From contig CAUYLG010026605.1 of assembly GCA_963573385.1 (NCBI GenBank), positions 1 to 64,000 of the forward strand: DNA of 64,000 nt, written 5' to 3'. Both the position numbers and the translations under genes were made by a program. This DNA comes from Cacajao melanocephalus. Its lineage: Eukaryota; Chordata; Mammalia; Primates; Pitheciidae. Of the stretch, positions 46,760-58,930 are shown piece after piece. The notes beneath the pieces are model-generated. The model made no database searches. It was not told where the DNA came from and was given only the letters and a program-made list of their open reading frames with translations. The first letter of the stretch is position 1. Each line of letters begins with the position of its first letter.

Positions 46760-48960
46760 TGCAAAGCCCGGGCCACTCTGGGGCTTCCAAAAGAGATTCC
46801 TGGGCTCACCTCCGGGTGGGGTCACCTGGCAGCCACTGCAATGGTGGAAACCACTTACGATGCCTCTGTACAATTATTGGACAATTACTTGTCCAACTCG
46901 TACCTGTCTTATTTCAGCAGGGTATATACATGATCATTATCTTACACACTATCTGTGTGAATGACAGACAATTATGTCAAATGTGATTTCAGAGAACATG
47001 GACTCTGCCTTTTCAGCTTATCCGGTGCGGTGCCGAAGGGTGTCTAGCATTTATTATAATTGATCATGACCCACAAAATACAGATTTGCAAGTTCAGGAC
47101 CCCAAAATGTTCATTCAGCAAGGAGTACTTAGCGTTTGATAAATTAGTCCCCGTTTTTATCAGTCATCTTCCTTCCTTCTCTCTCCTGCCACTCCGTCGC
47201 ATGTACTTCCTCACTGTATTTACCTTTAAGGTATAGCCATATAAATTTAATTATTTGTTGGATTAAGAACAATTGCACTCATTTTTTCTCATCCTACTTT
47301 CTTCTTTTCAAACAAAGGTGGATTAAGACTCTCTGTTGTTAATAAATGATCACTGAAGCTGTTTTCCTTAGAGCTCCACCTTTGCTGTAAGTGTTTAGTG
47401 TTTGCTTTTGCTATAGGTAGGCTGTCATTCTTTTAAAAATCTCATGTACAGCTTTCTCTGTAAGTGAAACCTGGGTACCTCAAACTCCTCCTCGTTCGGT
47501 CAGGTGCAAACTCTTCCAGAGTGAGAGATGGTGCTGTCCTCATCATCAGGTCTGGCTGCATCTGCTACCCTGGGTGTGGGGCCACCATGGCTGGCACCCT
47601 GCGTCTCTGTAGCCATGTGCAGGGCTCCTCCAGAAGAGATCCGCGTGGACATAAAAGCTGTCAGCTCTTAGTTCCTTTGAAGGACATGCTGGCCTACTCT
47701 CATGGAACCTTCAGGGTGGCTTCAGTTGCAATTTCATGAATATTAAAATGGCCTCTGCACTGAAGAATGCAATAAAACCCCTCTTCCCCAATTCTGCTGC
47801 TGACCTTTGCAGTCTGAGAAATGAGATGTCTGGAAGAGGCTGAGCAGCTAAGCCGCCTTCCAGGGTCCGCATTCTCCTCTTCCCTTCTGTGAGAGTGCAT
47901 CGGCGGCTCCATTTACAGGGGAAGTGAATGGTCTCAAAACCCCATCTCCCTCTATCTCCTGGGCTCCAGCCAGGGGCAGGCAGGCTACACGGTGCCTCCT
48001 GGAGTCCTGTCCCACCTTCTCCTCAATGCAAGGCTGGGCGAGCACTGGACGCAGGAGTAATTTAGCCCGTGTGAGAAGGAAAATCCCAGAGCCCACAGAC
48101 CAGGTGAGGAAACGCCCAGGGGGAGTTGACCACCACCTCCCAAGGAGACCGTGGGCCCTGAGGGCTTCCTGCTGGCTCCTGAGTGTTGGGGAGGTAGGAG
48201 GGTGTTGGGGAGGTTGGAAGGTGTTCAGAGGCACAGACAGAGGACGTTCTACTGATTCTCCATGAAGAGAGGGTTACACCTAAAAAGAAAATAAATAACT
48301 CATTAAATGGGTCATGGATAAGACCAGGGTGGGCATGGCCCAGCAGGGTCTGCAAAGCCCAGATCGTTTTTCCAGGTCGGAACTCTTTCCCTTCCGTGGG
48401 AAATCCTGAAGTAAAACACTCCTCTTCTCCTTCACCCTTCTTATTCATTGACTTGTTCCTCTTCCAAGGATGCTGGCTCCCCTGCGAGGTGGGGTCCGGG
48501 AGCATCCAGCCATCTGTTTCCTGACAAAGGTCCATCCTCACAGCCTGCAGTGGACAGCTAAGAAATGGCTCCCACAACGGTGGATTCTCCAAGGACGAGG
48601 ATGTGTTTCTGAATCTACTGAAAGCGCAGCGGAAGCAGGCGAGTTACAGCCAGAGGTTTTGGAACGCACATAAGAGCGAGCTGTGAACAGCCGGGCAGAA
48701 TCAACTCCAGCGCGCTGTGGGGTGTGGGCTGCCTGGGGTCGGGGGGAAGAGCCAGGATCCAGGCCAGGTTGCTCCATGGTCCCTGGGTGGGGCAGGAGCC
48801 CTTCCTTCCCACCTCAGTGCCCGTTACACACCACAGGGGTCATATCACAATTCTCACAGGATGATCAGATGACCACACTGCAGGGCCCACATAAAATGCT
48901 GAGTCTGGTCCCAGGTACAGAGCAGGGCTTGGAAATCTACAGAAAATGCTGAGTCCAGTC
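46760..48960. other. Unique interval with a G-quadruplex motif
   Basis: About 2.2 kb without a recognised repeat. GC-rich from 47.8 to 48.9 kb. Four G runs at 48719-48746 fit a G-quadruplex pattern. Open frames up to 176 codons (48062-48592, minus) show no domain I recognise. Confidence 0.45.
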
Positions 48961-48974
48961 CCTGAAAAACCCAT

Positions 48975-49272
48975 CTGCTGAACCCTAACGCCCAGTGTGG
49001 CTGTGTCTGGAGTGAGGAAGTAATGAAGGAGAGCCGAGGTAGTGAGAGGGGAACCCCGCTCTGAATGGATCTGGGTCTTTTAGGAGGAGACACCGGTCTG
49101 TCTGCCTGAGGATGCAGTAAGCAGGTGGCGAGGAAAAGGCCCTCCCTGGGAGCCAGGTCTGCCACACCTTGACCTTAGACTTCTCAGCCCTGGGATGGTG
49201 AGAAGATTAATTTCTGTTGCATAAGCCACCCAGTCTATGGTGTTTTGTTGTGGGAGTTCCAGCAGATTAAGA
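48975..49272 (+). mobile_element. MaLR (MLT1-like) LTR fragment, sense
   Basis: 'tgctgaaccctaacgccca' at the start, 'ggaggagacaccggtctgt' in the middle and 'accttgaccttagacttctc', 'taatttctgttgcataagcc' and 'acccagtctatggtgttttg' at the end keep MLT1-like order. The 5' part is missing. The wider subfamily is uncertain. Confidence 0.65.
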
Positions 49273-50426
49273 CAAAGTCATTTGGGTTGATTTTCAAATT
49301 TTACTTAATAAGAAAGTTGCTTCAGATCCATTCTTGACCTCCTTTAAAAGTACAGTCCAGTGGGAATTGTAGATGATAATTATGATATCATTTTGGTTTT
49401 ATACAGCACTTTTACTCTGAGGAGCTCACAGTACTTTAAAAAAATAATTAAAAATATTAGATAGGGAATAGCATTATTGCTTCTAATTTGCAGCCAACAT
49501 CACAAGACAGGCTTTTAAAATGAATATCCCAGCAGGAACGAACCTGCTCCTCACTGAGCCAGAGGCACGATCAAACTCTGAAAACTTTCCGTTGGCATGG
49601 AAAGTCTCTCCATATGCATTTGTGCTAACCTCCTGCAACCTGGCGCTCCTAAGATTCCTAAGATCACCACAGGAAGAGTGTTATTAAACATCACCACAGT
49701 TTGATGGAACTGTTCGATGCGATCAGATCCACATGTGGACGAAGGGCCGTGGGGATCTGTTTCCGGATTTCACACTTGTTTATTCACATATGTGGTGGAG
49801 ACAGCACTGGAAAATCCCAGGAGGCCAGACAGACTGTCTGCGTGGCACGTGGGGTGGCCTCAGGCAGGGGCCTCTGCGGACGGTCAGGACAGGAGCTCTG
49901 CTTTCCACGTCACCCACCACGGAGCCCAGAGCTGAGCCGCCCTGTGTAGTACCCACCACCACGCTGAGCCCCTGAAATGCCATCTGGTATTTGGTCAAAA
50001 CCAAATTTAATTTTACCTATTTCTTTGTACTGTTTCTGAATGTGGCTACACATTCAAATTTCAGTAACTCAAAGGTTCCCCAAGGGGCTTGCTGTCTGCT
50101 GGCAGCCTTGGTCCAGATGGACGGCAGTAACAGTCTTTGCCATCCTCTGCTCTTCTTGGGCCCCTGTGGGGCATTGAGCATGAGCCACTGAGAGGCGTGG
50201 GCACTGCAGCTCGACCCCGGCCCTGGGAGGAGGCTCTCCCCCGCGTTCCTGCCTCAGGCCTCCAGCAGCCTGTGTTTCTGCCTGTGGGAGCTCACAAGGA
50301 TATTCGAATCGCCGCCACTTTTCCATGAGCTAGCCACAGCCAGCATTACACTGCCTCTCGTTTATTTTAAATTTTTTTTATAAGGGGATCATCTTGCCCT
50401 TTTGACAATTCTAGTTACCTCCTTGC
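49273..50426. other. Unique interval
   Basis: About 1.15 kb. No recognised repeat or supported gene. Confidence 0.45.
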
Positions 50427-50571
50427 CTTATTTCAGCATCTTTATAAAGGACCAAATAAAAGTCATATAATCTAAGTTACCGAAACCCCCATACACCAAA
50501 TGCATCCACTTACTGGTCCTTTTGTCCACGTTTCTCATCAAGTGAAATACACAATTTAAAGTTCTCACCAA
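50427..50571. repeat. Left copy of a mixed-orientation duplication
   Basis: Two parts. 50427-50509 ('cttatttcagcatctttata' to 'gcatccac') is present in reverse complement at 51141-51223. 50526-50571 ('ccacgtttctcatcaagtga' to 'ttctcaccaa') is present in the same orientation at 51272-51317. I find no match to a named element. Confidence 0.88.
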
Positions 50572-50827
50572 GCATGTGAATGTTTGTCCTGGGGCCCCAG
50601 GCATCTGTGGTCCTGAAGACAGTGATGGGCAGCAGGACTGTGCCCGAGGTGTCCACCGTGCTCAGTGCCTGCCATGCTTCTACAGGGTATGCCGCCTCTC
50701 ACCGCTGTCCAGAGCCACAAGAGCACACTCAGCTCCCTCTTGTGTGTCCCCATATAACCATGTTTATATCTCACATGCAGTTCATGTCACACTCTGATCC
50801 AGGGGTTCCTGGGTGCCTCCACTGACG

Positions 50828-51140
50828 GATGGTGGCAGTGACAGGCAAGGGGTCATCCTGTGGCAGGACACCACCTCTGTGGCTGCAGGATGCACAGACC
50901 AGGCATGGGTCATCCTGTGGAAGGAGGCCACCTCTGTAGGCTACAGGACACACGGACCAGGTGCAGGGCCGTCCTGTGGAAGGACGCCACCTCTGTAGGC
51001 TGCAGGATGGATGGACCAGGTGTGAGGCTGTCCCATGGAAGGACGCCACCTCTGTAGGCTGCAGGACGGACGGACCAGGCGCAGGGCCGTCCCGTGGAAG
51101 GATGCCACCTCTGTAGGCTGCAGGATGGATGGGCCAGGAA
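50828..51140. repeat. 59-bp minisatellite, 5 copies
   Basis: 'ccacctctgtaggctgcagg' variants start at 50871, 50928, 50987, 51046 and 51105 (spacing 57, then 59 bp three times). Units also carry 'gaccaggtgcagggc' and 'gtcctgtggaaggac'. The array ends exactly where the inverted duplicate arm begins at 51141. Confidence 0.94.
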
Positions 51141-51317
51141 GTGGATACGTTTGGTGTGTGGGGATTTAGATAACTTAGATTATATGACTTTTACTCGATC
51201 ATCTATAAAGATGCCTAAATAAGATGGCATCCCAGATCCTTGTTGTTATGCATGGTGTCCGTTCACGCATGCCACGTTTCTCACCACGTGAAACACAGAA
51301 TTTAAAGTTCTCACCAA
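51141..51317. repeat. Right copy of a mixed-orientation duplication
   Basis: 51141-51223 is the reverse complement of 50427-50509 (about 82% identity by eye). 51272-51317 is a direct copy of 50526-50571 (about 42 of 46 bases identical). Direct and inverted parts keep the same left-to-right order. Confidence 0.88.
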
Positions 51318-51826
51318 AGCTCCTGTTCTTAGAGAGATGGCCAACAAACAACCTCTAGACGTGCAAACATCCTCATTCTAAACTCCAGGGTAAACATGCT
51401 TTTCTGACATACGTTTACATAGAAGTGTTAAGATGTATTTGTGGATACAGTGCATGCCTTTGATTTGTTTGCGGACACAAATGCACACCTTTTGCAGAAG
51501 GCTAGTGATACACTCACTGCCTGGACGTCCACATCACTCTCACTGCCCTGGTTCCTTGCTTGTCTCATTCCTGTGAAAACATCTTTCCTCTCCTTGAGTT
51601 CATGACAACTTGCAGCAAAGAGAAGAGGAGTGACGTTTGCCAAGAACCTCCTCTGTACCACCCACGATCCAAGGCTTCTCCAGCTCTCCCTGAGTTCCAT
51701 CCTTACACAGCCACTAGGGTCCACAGTTCCCACTATCTGGGATGCTCAACTCTGCCTTGGGATTGAATGACCTCCACCCACCCCAGTGTCACGCGGTTTA
51801 CACAGAGTAAGGATTCCAGGCCTGCC

Positions 51827-52140
51827 CTCTCTGAGCCCCTCATGAAACACCCCCTCTGCAGCACTGTCCTGCGTGGCTTGGGGCCACTCCAGTGTGGCCG
51901 TGGCCTCTCTGAGCCCCGCATGAAATATCCCCTCTGTAGCACTGTCCTGCGTGGCTCGGGGTCACTCCGGTGTGGCCGTGGCCTCTCTGAGCCTCGCATG
52001 AAATATCCCCTCTGCAGCACTGTCCTGCATGGCTTGGGGCCACTCCGGTGTGGCCGTGGTCTCTCTGAGCCTCGCACGAAATATCCCCTCTGCAGCACTG
52101 TCCTGCGTGCCCCAGGGTCACTCTGGTGTGGCCGTGCACT
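51827..52140. repeat. 78-bp minisatellite, 4 copies
   Basis: 'ctctctgagcc' starts at 51827, 51905, 51983 and 52061, exactly 78 bp apart. Units carry 'gaaatatcccctctgcagca', 'ctgtcctgcgtggc' and 'actccggtgtggccgtgg'. As 78 is 26 codons the frames stay open on both strands, producing 26-residue tandem repeats in frames of 175 codons (plus) and 137 codons (minus). Without flanking exons or a known family I treat these as artefacts, but they are the cleanest coding-like repeats in the window. Confidence 0.95.
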
Positions 52141-53140
52141 CACCATGCCATCAACACAGCATCAGTCTCACAGACTCATGTACCACAAAGGAATCTACAG
52201 GGCCTTTGATGCTTTCAGTGTTTCCTTTATAAAGTGGGGAGGAAAAGGCTGTGCTCTATGTTCACAGGATTTGTCAAAATTCCACATTCAGTAAGACTTT
52301 GCATAGATTATGAAACCAGCTTTTATGCTACCCCAGAAAAATGTTTATTCATGTAGAATCCCAAAAGGAACGTAATAAAATGCACGCTCTGCAAGACAGG
52401 CCGAGACAGAGATCAGCACCCGCTCTGTGGCGGCTCTGCTTCCTGGAGACATACATACAATTTGAGGGCTAAGAAATATCCAATGATAACACCTCCCTTT
52501 GATCTGGATAATCGTTATAAATTTTGTTTTTGGAAGTTACAAAGCACATGCAGCCAGCATGGTATGGGAGATTAAAGGAACGCTGAAAATCACTTTAAGG
52601 CACTCGTTGGAATTTATTTATAAAGTTCCAGAAAAGAACCCAAGATAGAGCAAGGATCATATCTATTCAGGAAGAGTGCTGAATTTATGTACATCGATTT
52701 CTAAGTTCTCACTCCTCAAGGGTCCTAGCCCACCTGCAGCACGCAAAGGAAGTCAGAAACCCAGGAGCCCGCATTTCACCCACCAGGACTCCACCCTGCA
52801 AAGAGCCCTTCCGAGAATCCACACTCAGGGGAAAGGTTTAAAGGCAGTGGGAGAACAGCACGTAAAGCCAAAATAGAAGGGCTGTCGGCAGACACACTTC
52901 CACGGATTCCATTAACGCGCCTGGAGACCTTCAAAGGTGAGCCGCACTCCTCCGCATCCGGCTGTCTCCTGGCAAAACCGGGATAATAACTCTCATGTAG
53001 CCTGCAGGCATGTTGCAATGCTTCATTAATTAAGGCTCCTGAAATCGTTTCAAAATCCCAGGCAGGTGCCAGGAGAAGGTGTGTAAATGATGGCTTCTGC
53101 TGTGAACAAAGTGGAACGTCTCTTCCTACGTCCCAGTCAC
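52141..53140. other. Unique interval
   Basis: About 1 kb with no recognised repeat and no supported gene. Confidence 0.45.
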
Positions 53141-53149
53141 ACAGACGAT

Positions 53150-53575
53150 GGCCGGACATGCCCACAGCTCCCTGACCCACATCACAGCTCCCCTGCCCAA
53201 CGTGCCCACAGCTCCCTGCCTGGCATTGCAGCTCCCCTGCCTGACATGCCCATGGCTGCCTGCCTGGTATCACAGCTCCCCTGCCTGACATCACCCACCC
53301 TGGACATCTCCTCCTGCATCCCTGTGATGGAGAGACGATGGCTGGACGTGCCCACAGCTCCCCTGCCTGATGTCACCTGCCCTGGACATTTCTTCCTGCT
53401 TCTCTGTCATGGAGAGATGATGGCCAATGTGCCCACAGCTCCCCTGCCCGATGCGCCCACAGCTCCCCTTCCCCGTGCCACCCACCCTGAACATATCTTC
53501 CTACTTTGCTGTCATGGAGGGATGATGGCTGGATGCACCCATGACTCCCCTGCTTGGCATCACCTGCCCTGGGGC
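53150..53575. repeat. CCCACAGCTCCCCTGCC minisatellite with higher-order units
   Basis: 'ccacagctcccctgcc'-like subunits of about 25-35 bp recur. Larger units are marked by 'catggagagatgatgg' variants at 53327, 53409 and 53514 (82 and 105 bp apart), followed by 'gtgcccacagctcc'. Both strands have open frames with Gly/Ser- or Pro/Leu-rich composition, consistent with repeat artefacts. Confidence 0.9.
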
Positions 53576-54187
53576 CCACAGAGAGATGGAGCCTGGAGTC
53601 GGTTTTCTTCTATTCTTAAAGGATCCAAATTGGCTTTTAACGGAACATTTCAGAGCCCTTTAGGATTCACAGGCATAGTCCTGCATTGACTCACGTTCCA
53701 CTGCCTTTGTGGAGAGCCCCTTCTCCTGGAGCTCCAGGCCCACGGTCACCAGGAAGCTCGGGTTTTGAGGCTCCGTCATCTTCCATATGTAAATGTGCTG
53801 GGTGTGAGAATCTCTCCCGTGGACAGACAGAGATGGTCTGGAGGACTTTGAGGTCTGAGGTTCCCGCCTTTGGTCTGGCTGGCACTTACCCTCACCACCA
53901 TGTCTGTGGCAAGGCAGACCGGAATGCGCAGGCACCCGAGGAGACAGGTTTGCCCACAGCCTGCAGGCCAGCCATCCAGCGGTAGTGGATTTCCTGCTTG
54001 TCTTTTAAAATTAATTCCTTTCCTTCTGCTCACCACCAATATCACCCTTCTACTAACAATGATTATGTGGCTCCTCTTCTTCTCAAGTGAAGCTTAAATA
54101 TCTGGTAAAATCTTAATTTATATTATATCCAGTATACAAGTCATCTATCGCTACATAACAAACATACTGACTTAAAACAAAAACAAG
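53576..54187. other. Unique interval; weak exon-like frame
   Basis: Minus-strand frames at 53660-53935 and 53776-54045 have ordinary amino-acid composition, and 'gagggtaagtg' on the minus strand near 53890 resembles a splice donor. I recognise neither translation. This is a low-grade exon candidate, not a gene call. Confidence 0.3.
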
Positions 54188-54188
54188 C

Positions 54189-54361
54189 TTTATTTATTTA
54201 TTTTTTTCTGAGGTAAGTTCCTGCTCTGTCGTCCAGGCTGGAGTGCAGTAGCATGATCTCAGCTCACAGCAACCTCTACCTCCCGTCTCAGGCTCAAGCA
54301 ATCCTCCTGTCTCAGACCCCCAACGTGCCAGGATTACAGGCGTACACCACCATACCCAGCC
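54189..54361 (-). mobile_element. Alu right-arm-only copy, antisense
   Basis: T-run then 'gtccaggctggagtgcagta' to 'ccaccatacccagcc'. Only one arm is present, so it is a 5'-truncated Alu or a free right monomer. Flanks 'aacaagctttat' and 'aataagcttttat' look like an imperfect target-site duplication. Confidence 0.88.
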
Positions 54362-54471
54362 AAAATAAGCTTTTATAATTGAACTCTCTCACACATACAA
54401 CGTTTTTCCAATGAGATGGTTTTGTATTTTAAACATTTGGTAACAGATATTAAAAAGCCTGCTTACTCTTT

Positions 54472-54783
<312 letters not shown>

Positions 54784-54792
54784 CTTACTCTT

Positions 54793-55950
54793 AATTTTAA
54801 AAATCCAATTCAAAATTGAGCCAGTAGTGCTGAGATGCAGGCAGGACACAACACTGTCCTCGCTATAAGGAGTTTGCAGTCACAAGAGGGACAGACACCA
54901 TCACCAGTCACACTTAGAGTTAGAACGTGATGGCGAGAATGTGTTTTAACACCCAGTCCAGCTACTCATTGGAAAAATGGGGAAAATGGCGCCTCAAGCA
55001 GGAGACCGGATGACAGCTCACCAGTCACCCGGGGACAGTGACGGAAAGGCCAGTCACAATCCGGCTTCTCCGAGATTCTAACGTGAACATGACATTTTTT
55101 GCTTTAATAAGACAATGTTTACCAGCCCAAGTATGATGTGATCAAGAAAACTACATTCTTGTGAAAGGCCTGTGACCTGAATCATGCGCAAGGGGAGTGG
55201 TGGGAGGCGATGTGTGGGCCTGGCGGGCTCCTCCAGACAGTTCGGTCTGAATTCCAGGAAGCGAGGGCAAGTCCATTCTCCTCTGACTGGCCGAGAGCCC
55301 TGCGAGAAGCCAGCCGCCTTCCCACAAGGGCTCCGAATCCCTGGAAAGGCTGCAACCTTCCTTCCCAATAGGGTGCAAGTTGCCTGCAGCCTGATGTTTG
55401 ATTTGCCTTAAAATCAATCAGATTTACAACCTCAGCACACTGGTTTCTGAAAACAATAAACTATGTTTTAAATATATTGCTCATTAAGAATACCAGATAG
55501 AAATACTAACAATATCCAATGAAAAGAAAAACTTGAATAAGTGAAGAAGATGACTCTGGGATTCCCTTGGCCCAGCTCCAAAATGTTAATTATCATTTAT
55601 TTGGTTGTATTGTCAAGGATGGGGGAAGGGCTGGGGCTGGGCACTGTTTCTCTAATTTCTGAGAAACTCTAGAGACAGCAGGCATGAGAATTTTTTTTTC
55701 TGTTCAAATTGGAGGTCAATGGCTGAATATATGACAAATAAATTTTAGCACAGAAGGAAATGAAGAAATAGGTAGGTGATTTCAGGAAAAATTCCAGGCC
55801 CAGAGGAAGATAATGGGAAAATCTCCTGTGCCATTAATCTCACTGAGATAAACTGCACAGGAGCCCAGAGAAGGGAGACACAGGGAAGGAGCCTCAGACA
55901 CAGCCGTCCTGGGGGAGCTCCTGCTGATGCCCGGCTGCGGGCCGTGCTCC
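54793..55950. other. Unique interval with a G-quadruplex motif
   Basis: About 1.15 kb. G runs at 55621-55642 ('gggggaagggctggggctgg' then G) fit a four-run G-quadruplex with 2-base loops. No supported gene or named repeat. Confidence 0.45.
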
Positions 55951-55951
55951 A

Positions 55952-56051
55952 CTTCCGAGACCCCTGCTGCATGCCGACACCCCCCGCTCCATGCCCGAGT
56001 CCCCCCGCTCCAGGCCCGAGGCCTCCGCTTCATGCCCGAGGCCCCCTGCAC
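55952..56051. repeat. 20-21-bp GC-rich minisatellite, about 5 copies
   Basis: 'catgcccgagtccccccgct'-type units start at about 55970, 55990, 56011 and 56031, with a degenerate one before. GC content is very high, with CpG in each unit. Confidence 0.88.
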
Positions 56052-56099
56052 TGCACCAGGAGAGGGAGAGGGTGTGAGGGCACGTGTGCACATGCGTGT

Positions 56100-56205
56100 G
56101 CATGTGACGGGGGACACAGAGACACAAAGACAGAGATAAAGAGACAGAAAGGGGGAGACAGAGACAGAGAGGGGGGAACAGGGAGGGATTTAGAGACACA
56201 CATGG
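56100..56205. repeat. Purine-rich GACAGA-type simple repeat
   Basis: The plus strand is nearly all A and G apart from scattered C's: 'gacacagagacacaaagaca' then 'agggggagacagagacagag'. Low complexity. Confidence 0.85.
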
Positions 56206-58030
56206 ATAGAAAATGGGGACCCTGGTCATGAGTTCCCTCTTTCTACCCCAGTGGGGGGTAAAGTTGAGTTACTCAACTTCTACTCCAGCTGCTTTGGACT
56301 CAAAAACCTGGATGAGCACCTATCCTAAGCAAGCGGAAAAAGAGAGATGAAGATGAGGAACAGCTGCTGTGAACTGGGGGTGATGGACACACCCAGGATC
56401 CTAACGCAGGGAGAACCCTCACTTGGGGACACTCGGAGGGGACACCAACCCACGCACAGTGGGGAGTACTGCTGGAAGATGCAGCATAGGATGGGCTGTG
56501 AGGATGAGCAGGAGTGAAATGAAAGCTTGGGAAAGTGTCCCAAGAAGAGGGGTGACATGAGGGAAAGGGGAGGCTCAAGACAGCAACGCCAACATGACCA
56601 ACCCCAGATAATTCCTGGGTCAGATAAGTGGAGCCCCATCCATGAGGCCTTTCATAGGCAACGAGGTGTCCAGGCAAGGGAGGTCGTTACATTTAGTTAC
56701 AGAACATTTGTTGTCTTTTTGCTCAACCTACTTTCAAAAATAATTCAGGGGGAATTTAAAATAAAATTATACCACATATTTACAGAAGTTATTAACAAAG
56801 GTATAAAAGGAACAGATGGAAACTGTGTAGACAAAGGAAAGAGATAAGCTGTTCCTTCACCTGAGAAGTCAAGTTGATCACACACAGTTCTGAGCTGCCC
56901 AAACACAGCCAGCACCGTCCCATCCTCCGACAGGGGGCGGCTGTCCCTGACAGGCGGGACAGGCCGTCTCCAAGGGGCTGATAGTCCATGGGATGTGGGA
57001 CCGCATGCTGTGATCACCTCTCCTCCTGTCCCTCCACATTCTGTGGCTAGAAAGAGCCAGGCAGAGGGAACCCAACACATTTGTTGTTTGTGAGTAGAGG
57101 TGACAGAGCTCACATTCCAGCCAGCACAGCAGGGTGTGCAACAGCAAAGCATGCATCCCCACAAAGCCAGTGGTCCTGGAGAGTGTTTTTAGTGACACAG
57201 GCTCAGCTGGCACGCCACAACTCATCTGCCTTCAGAGTCGAAATGTTCTATGGAATTTTCCTTATTGATGTCACATCTCTTAACGTTTCAACCACAAGCA
57301 TTTGTTTTCCACATCTTCACTGAAAACCTCTCACGTCCCTAGATCCGTCAGGCCCCTGGATTCTGTGATTCAGAGTCTTTGGAGAGTGCACATTTTCTAA
57401 CAGCCAAAAGTTAGTCCAGGGCAAGACTGGAGAGAAGGTTGGGTGACTAGACTGAGCCACAGGACCTGGCGAACAGTATGTGGGGGGCTGGAGGGAAGTG
57501 AGATGATGGATTTGCTTATGATGAAAACCAGCCCCAGGGGTCTTAATGTTTGGGGTGGTGTTGGGTCCAAAGCATGTTGGAATACCCAGCCTTGAGGAGG
57601 ATGAGCTCTGCTTGGACATCGACCTACAGAACTTTAGACTTTAAACTGGAAGGTATTTGGGGATCCCTTAGCCTTTTCCCCTAAAATTAAAGGTAAGGAA
57701 CATGCTAAGAGTAGGCAGGACTTCCCCAGAATCACTCCCAGATTAGGAGCAGGAGGGCTTCAGATATGCACAAAAGCCCCTCTGTGCCAAGCTGGCTTCC
57801 CTACACCACAGAAAATACGACACTGAAGGGAGCCGTATGTGTCTGCCTTTCATTCTTCCCTCACGCAAAATCTCCCCTTTGATCAATCATTCACTCTCAC
57901 CTTAGAAATCGTGAAGGAGTCTCCTGAAGACAGCAGATACCTGGTTTGTGATTTTCCACCCATTCTGTGAATCTGTAACTTTTACCTCGAGCACTTACAG
58001 CACTTACATTCAATGTTAACACTGAGATGT
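56206..58030. other. Unique interval; faint MIR trace
   Basis: About 1.8 kb. A weak antisense MIR-like stretch may lie at 57640-57770. No supported gene, although several frames exceed 100 codons. Confidence 0.4.
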
Positions 58031-58039
58031 GGGGGTCCA

Positions 58040-58215
58040 TTTCCAATCCCCGTGTTGACTGTTACTCAGATACTAAGTTTTCTTCGTGGGGTTACTGTTT
58101 TATAGGCCCTGTGAATGTTATGCTTTCCAGGGGTTCTATTCTGGGCATACAGACCTTTTGTTTCAAGCTTTAGAACTCCCTTTAGTATTGCTTGTGGGCT
58201 GGTCTGGTAGAGAAA
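58040..58215 (-). mobile_element. L1M/HAL1-type fragment, antisense
   Basis: 'agctttagaactccctttag' and 'attgcttgtgggctggtctg' match the same antisense L1M/HAL1 stretch seen at 42.35-42.40 kb, so the same old family contributed two copies. Confidence 0.55.
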
Positions 58216-58345
58216 GTTCCGTGGATGGATGGATGCCGGAGGTGGTTATAAAATACTGCAAATGTCCTTAATGCCACAGAACAGTGCACTAAAAATAGTT
58301 TAGGTCATAAATTTTATGTTATATCTATTTTTCCATAATAGAACA
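58216..58345 (+). mobile_element. Old L1 3' end, sense
   Basis: 'ggaggtggttataaaatact', 'gtgcactaaaaatagtttag' and 'aaattttatgttatatctat' follow the L1M-type 3' UTR end. It is in the opposite orientation to the fragment immediately to its left. Confidence 0.55.
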
Positions 58346-58765
58346 AAATAATACCATTTCTTTAAAACACCACCTTACACAGTAATGTTTAGCTGACAGC
58401 TCCAAGCCATCAGGCTGAGCATAAGCTTCGTACACACAGCATTTTAGTGTTTAAACTGCATATTGTCTGGAATGTAAAATATATATGTACTCTAAACAAT
58501 CTCCATGAAAACATGGGAGAGTGCATGGGAGGAAATTAAAGGTCAACCACTGCCCTGCTGCGGAGTCCTCTGGTTTGGTCCTTCTGCTGTGACCACTGCC
58601 TCCCCAGGGAGTGTTACTAAAGGCCTCTGCTGGTGACTTGTCCCTTTTACAATTACTAACCTTTGATCCTTTACAAAGGGTTTAGAGCCTTATATGGCTT
58701 TATCCCCGATGAGAATTAAAAGCTATTAAAACAAAGATCTGGTCAACAATCTCGTGAAATGGCAG
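58346..58765. other. Unique interval
   Basis: Nothing recognised in these 420 bp. Confidence 0.4.
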
Positions 58766-58769
58766 CAGC

Positions 58770-58930
58770 ACAGAGGTGCTGGTCAGACAGCCTGACGTTC
58801 AAACCCTGCTGTGACTACATGGGCACCGTCTGTAAATCAGGACCATCATATGCAAACTGCAGGTGTGTGGTAAAGTAGAGCTCGATGGAATTGGATGCCC
58901 TGTGTAGCGCGTCAGGAGCACGACAGATGT
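58770..58930 (+). mobile_element. MIR relic, sense
   Basis: 'cagacagcctgacgttcaaa' followed by 'ccctgctgtgactacatg' and 'tctgtaaatcaggaccatca' match the MIR core in order. Confidence 0.6.

Noticed and set aside
48062..48592. 176-codon minus-strand open frame
   Set aside because: GC-rich unique sequence with no domain recognised and overlapping open frames on the other strand. A chance frame is the simpler reading.
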